This document shows, piece after piece, positions 36,764-37,170 of a stretch of DNA of 37,170 bases (its first letter is position 1; each line of letters begins with the position of its first letter). The translations under genes were made by a program, and so were the position numbers. The notes under the pieces were generated by a model. It was not told where the DNA came from and did not search any database. It was given only the letters and a program-made list of their open reading frames with translations. This DNA is from DAOOPX01 sp964653045 (GTDB lineage Bacteria; Patescibacteriota; Microgenomatia; UBA1400; PJMF01): the NCBI GenBank assembly GCA_964653045.1, contig CAZZBW010000010.1, positions 1 to 37,170 of the forward strand, in the 5' to 3' direction.

Positions 36764-37170
36764 ATGAAAAGTGAAAAAGACATGAGTGTTCAGATAATTA
36801 CCGAGCTTAAAGAACATGAGAAAGCTGAGATCCTAGAGGCTCAAGCTGAATGGGGGCAGTTCATTGTGGATTTAGGTCAGCTTGATAGTGATGGTTCTGC
36901 CAAAGAATTAATTATTTCGGAAGGAATAACGGGCCTGAAGGCTTTATATGCTTTTGAGTTTGCTCCAGTGGTGTTCAAACCTACCAAATCTTCTAGTTTT
37001 CGACCAGAGCCTCAGGGCGCATTGTCCTATTTTATTGGCAACCGTGATCAAGAGGGCTTCGTTTCAGGTGACCATGGGTTTGCTACTGGGGGACATTTCA
37101 CTGCAGTCCGGTTTGATAATCAAGTTTGGCAAAAAACAAGTGAAAATGTGATCACAGTTGGTGGACATTA
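36764..37170 (+). CDS. SnoaL/cystatin-fold-like protein, cut by window end
   Basis: Open frame of 135 codons without stop before the window edge; start ATG at 36764 after AGAGGAAATTAAT. The N-terminus is acidic and helical (IITELKEHEKAEILEAQAEWGQ), then LYAFEFAPVVFKPTKSSSFRPEPQGALSYFIGN, DHGFATGGHFTAVRFDNQVWQ and ITVGGH. From memory this resembles the uncharacterised cystatin-like or SnoaL-like group (COG4875 type), in which FKPT, ALSYFIGG and GFAL segments recur. It lacks a visible signal peptide. The assignment is tentative. Confidence 0.55.
   Translation, partial: MKSEKDMSVQIITELKEHEKAEILEAQAEWGQFIVDLGQLDSDGSAKELIISEGITGLKALYAFEFAPVVFKPTKSSSFRPEPQGALSYFIGNRDQEGFVSGDHGFATGGHFTAVRFDNQVWQKTSENVITVGGH

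Noticed and set aside
36948..37151. Open frame of 67 codons near the window end
   Set aside because: It lies out of frame inside the partial gene starting at 36764, which has a ribosome site and better composition.
1..37170. CRISPR arrays, insertion sequences and phage genes
   Set aside because: No regularly spaced direct repeats, transposase, integrase or phage structural genes are visible.

Overview
The window reads as chromosomal DNA of a Patescibacteria/CPR bacterium, most likely of the Microgenomates type. That placement is inferred from gene content and not from a search. The pointers are: rpmD (uL30) is missing between rpsE and rplO; several ribosomal proteins and IF-1 carry long Lys-rich tails; adenylate kinase is short; and the accessory genes (DUF4012, lamin-tail protein, FtsEX with an M23 hydrolase, a Mur ligase/DegT/FemABX set) are typical of that group. 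The standard code is used: UGA acts as stop and an RF2 gene is present.

Region 1 (1-13.8 kb, + strand) is one compact spc/alpha-type block: rpsS-rplV-rpsC-rplP-rpmC-rpsQ-rplN-rplX-rplE-rpsN-rpsH-rplF-rplR-rpsE-rplO-secY-adk-map-infA-rpmJ-rpsM-rpsK-rpsD-rpoA-rplQ-rplM-rpsI. Many genes overlap by ATGA or are separated by a few bases. A promoter stands before rpsS, which is not preceded by rplB here, and another before infA.

Region 2 (13.8-26.2 kb, - strand) holds a three-gene ABC-2 exporter (COG4586/4587/3694 type), HU, a lamin-tail surface protein with VanZ, an ftsE-ftsX-M23 hydrolase-lipase operon, a small membrane-anchored protein, prfB, a DUF4012 protein and a cyclophilin lipoprotein. The M23 domain is circularly permuted.

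Region 3 (26.2-31 kb, mostly + strand) holds an alpha/beta hydrolase and a probable cell-wall module: membrane-anchored MurF-like ligase, DegT-type PLP enzyme and FemABX transferase. A small convergent gene lies between the last two. Region 4 (31-35.6 kb, - strand) is recA, rny (RNase Y without its usual membrane anchor), secG and an orphan solute-binding protein. Region 5 (35.6-37.2 kb) has tRNA-Pro(GGG) flanked by broken tRNA copies containing palindromes, a DedA protein and a truncated SnoaL-like gene.

Two patterns cross gene boundaries. First, many protein genes outside the ribosomal set contain a perfect inverted repeat inside the reading frame (arms 10-16 bp, loops 3-10 nt). Each has its own sequence, and there are far more than chance predicts. 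Second, several transcription units have a -10 hexamer only 6-9 nt before the start codon, often GTG, which suggests leaderless mRNAs; other genes have ordinary Shine-Dalgarno sites.
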